A stretch of 64,000 nucleotides of DNA. Origin: Puniceicoccaceae bacterium. GTDB taxonomy: Bacteria > Verrucomicrobiota > Verrucomicrobiia > Opitutales > JAFGAQ01. The stretch is from contig JANQOQ010000006.1 in NCBI GenBank assembly GCA_028285755.1, positions 1,030,160 through 1,094,159 of the forward strand, read 5' to 3'. The translations under genes were made by a program, and so were the position numbers. The stretch's first letter is position 1; the number at the start of each line of letters is the position of its first letter. The notes beneath the pieces were generated by a model. That model did no database searches and had not been told where the DNA came from. It saw nothing but the letters and a program-made list of their open reading frames with translations. This document shows, piece after piece, positions 63,993 through 64,000 of this stretch.

Positions 63993-64000
63993 ATCAGACC

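Noticed and set aside
1-64000. tRNA, rRNA or CRISPR arrays
   Set aside because: All intergenic gaps were read. None contains a cloverleaf or repeat-spacer pattern, and most are under 200 bases.
63989-64000. Possible start of another gene at GTG 63989
   Set aside because: It overlaps the ybeY stop like other coupled starts here, but only four codons are visible, too few to support a feature.

Overview
The window is a densely packed stretch of a Gram-negative bacterial chromosome. It has about 52 protein genes, no recognisable rRNA, tRNA, CRISPR array, IS element or prophage, and no gene-free stretch longer than about 255 bases. Lipid A/LPS capacity (kdsB), a SurA/DegP-type periplasm, a TonB-dependent receptor, a eukaryote-type (GSII) glutamine synthetase, a secreted arylsulfatase, Chlamydia-like queuosine salvage features and a receptor N-terminus of the Opitutales kind together suggest the PVC group, most likely a marine Verrucomicrobiota of the Opitutia/Puniceicoccales type. 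That assignment is inference. No 16S is present, and many genes lack clear Shine-Dalgarno sites or use TTG/GTG starts.

Layout. 1-3.1 kb: end of ruvB, kdsB, a secreted esterase and tsaD, overlapping or nearly so, on +. 3.1-6.6 kb (-): an ACT protein, a PIN/TRAM membrane protein, a 55-aa membrane protein, pgpA, pgsA and a YggS-type PLP protein. 6.7-9.7 kb: a LysR regulator, a secreted DNRLRE-like protein, a VOC protein, and purU on -. 9.8-13.4 kb: a DegP-type protease, then an SRPBCC protein, an unknown protein and tyrA on -. 13.6-16.0 kb: a large exported ankyrin/double-TonB_C fusion. 16.1-21 kb: lysS, an SMP-30 protein, a MenH-like hydrolase on -, an orphan parA and rnc. 21-29.2 kb: a sulfatase, mfd, a SurA-like chaperone, a VUT-family queuosine-precursor transporter and tgt.

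29.2-35.0 kb is an AT-rich run that looks like one transcription unit: a PseH-like acetyltransferase, an FkbH-like enzyme, an acyl carrier protein, a membrane-anchored STAND-like NTPase, an HDOD protein and a gamma-glutamylcyclotransferase-like protein, ending in a strong terminator facing glnA. 36-39.6 kb: a minimal kinase-like protein next to a PP2C phosphatase, convergent with a hybrid histidine kinase. 39.8-47.4 kb: der, a TonB-dependent receptor, an unknown secreted protein, a PhoD phosphatase, dihydrofolate reductase and a small membrane protein. 47.6-53.3 kb: a Ski2-like helicase, an M14-like deacylase, a sugar nucleotidyltransferase, a GT2 glycosyltransferase and a uridine-phosphorylase-like protein. 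53.3-64 kb: dinG-like helicase, ppk1, a DUF4139 protein, a HIT protein, then phoH, the 7TM-HD phosphodiesterase and ybeY.

Most of this is housekeeping: tRNA and rRNA modification, DNA repair, phospholipid synthesis and ribosome maturation. The parts most likely to hold undescribed biology are the GNAT-FkbH-ACP-STAND cassette, the queuine-salvage pair (transporter overlapping a TGT with an altered pocket and a damaged zinc site), the ankyrin/TonB_C fusion, and the minimal-kinase/PP2C pair.
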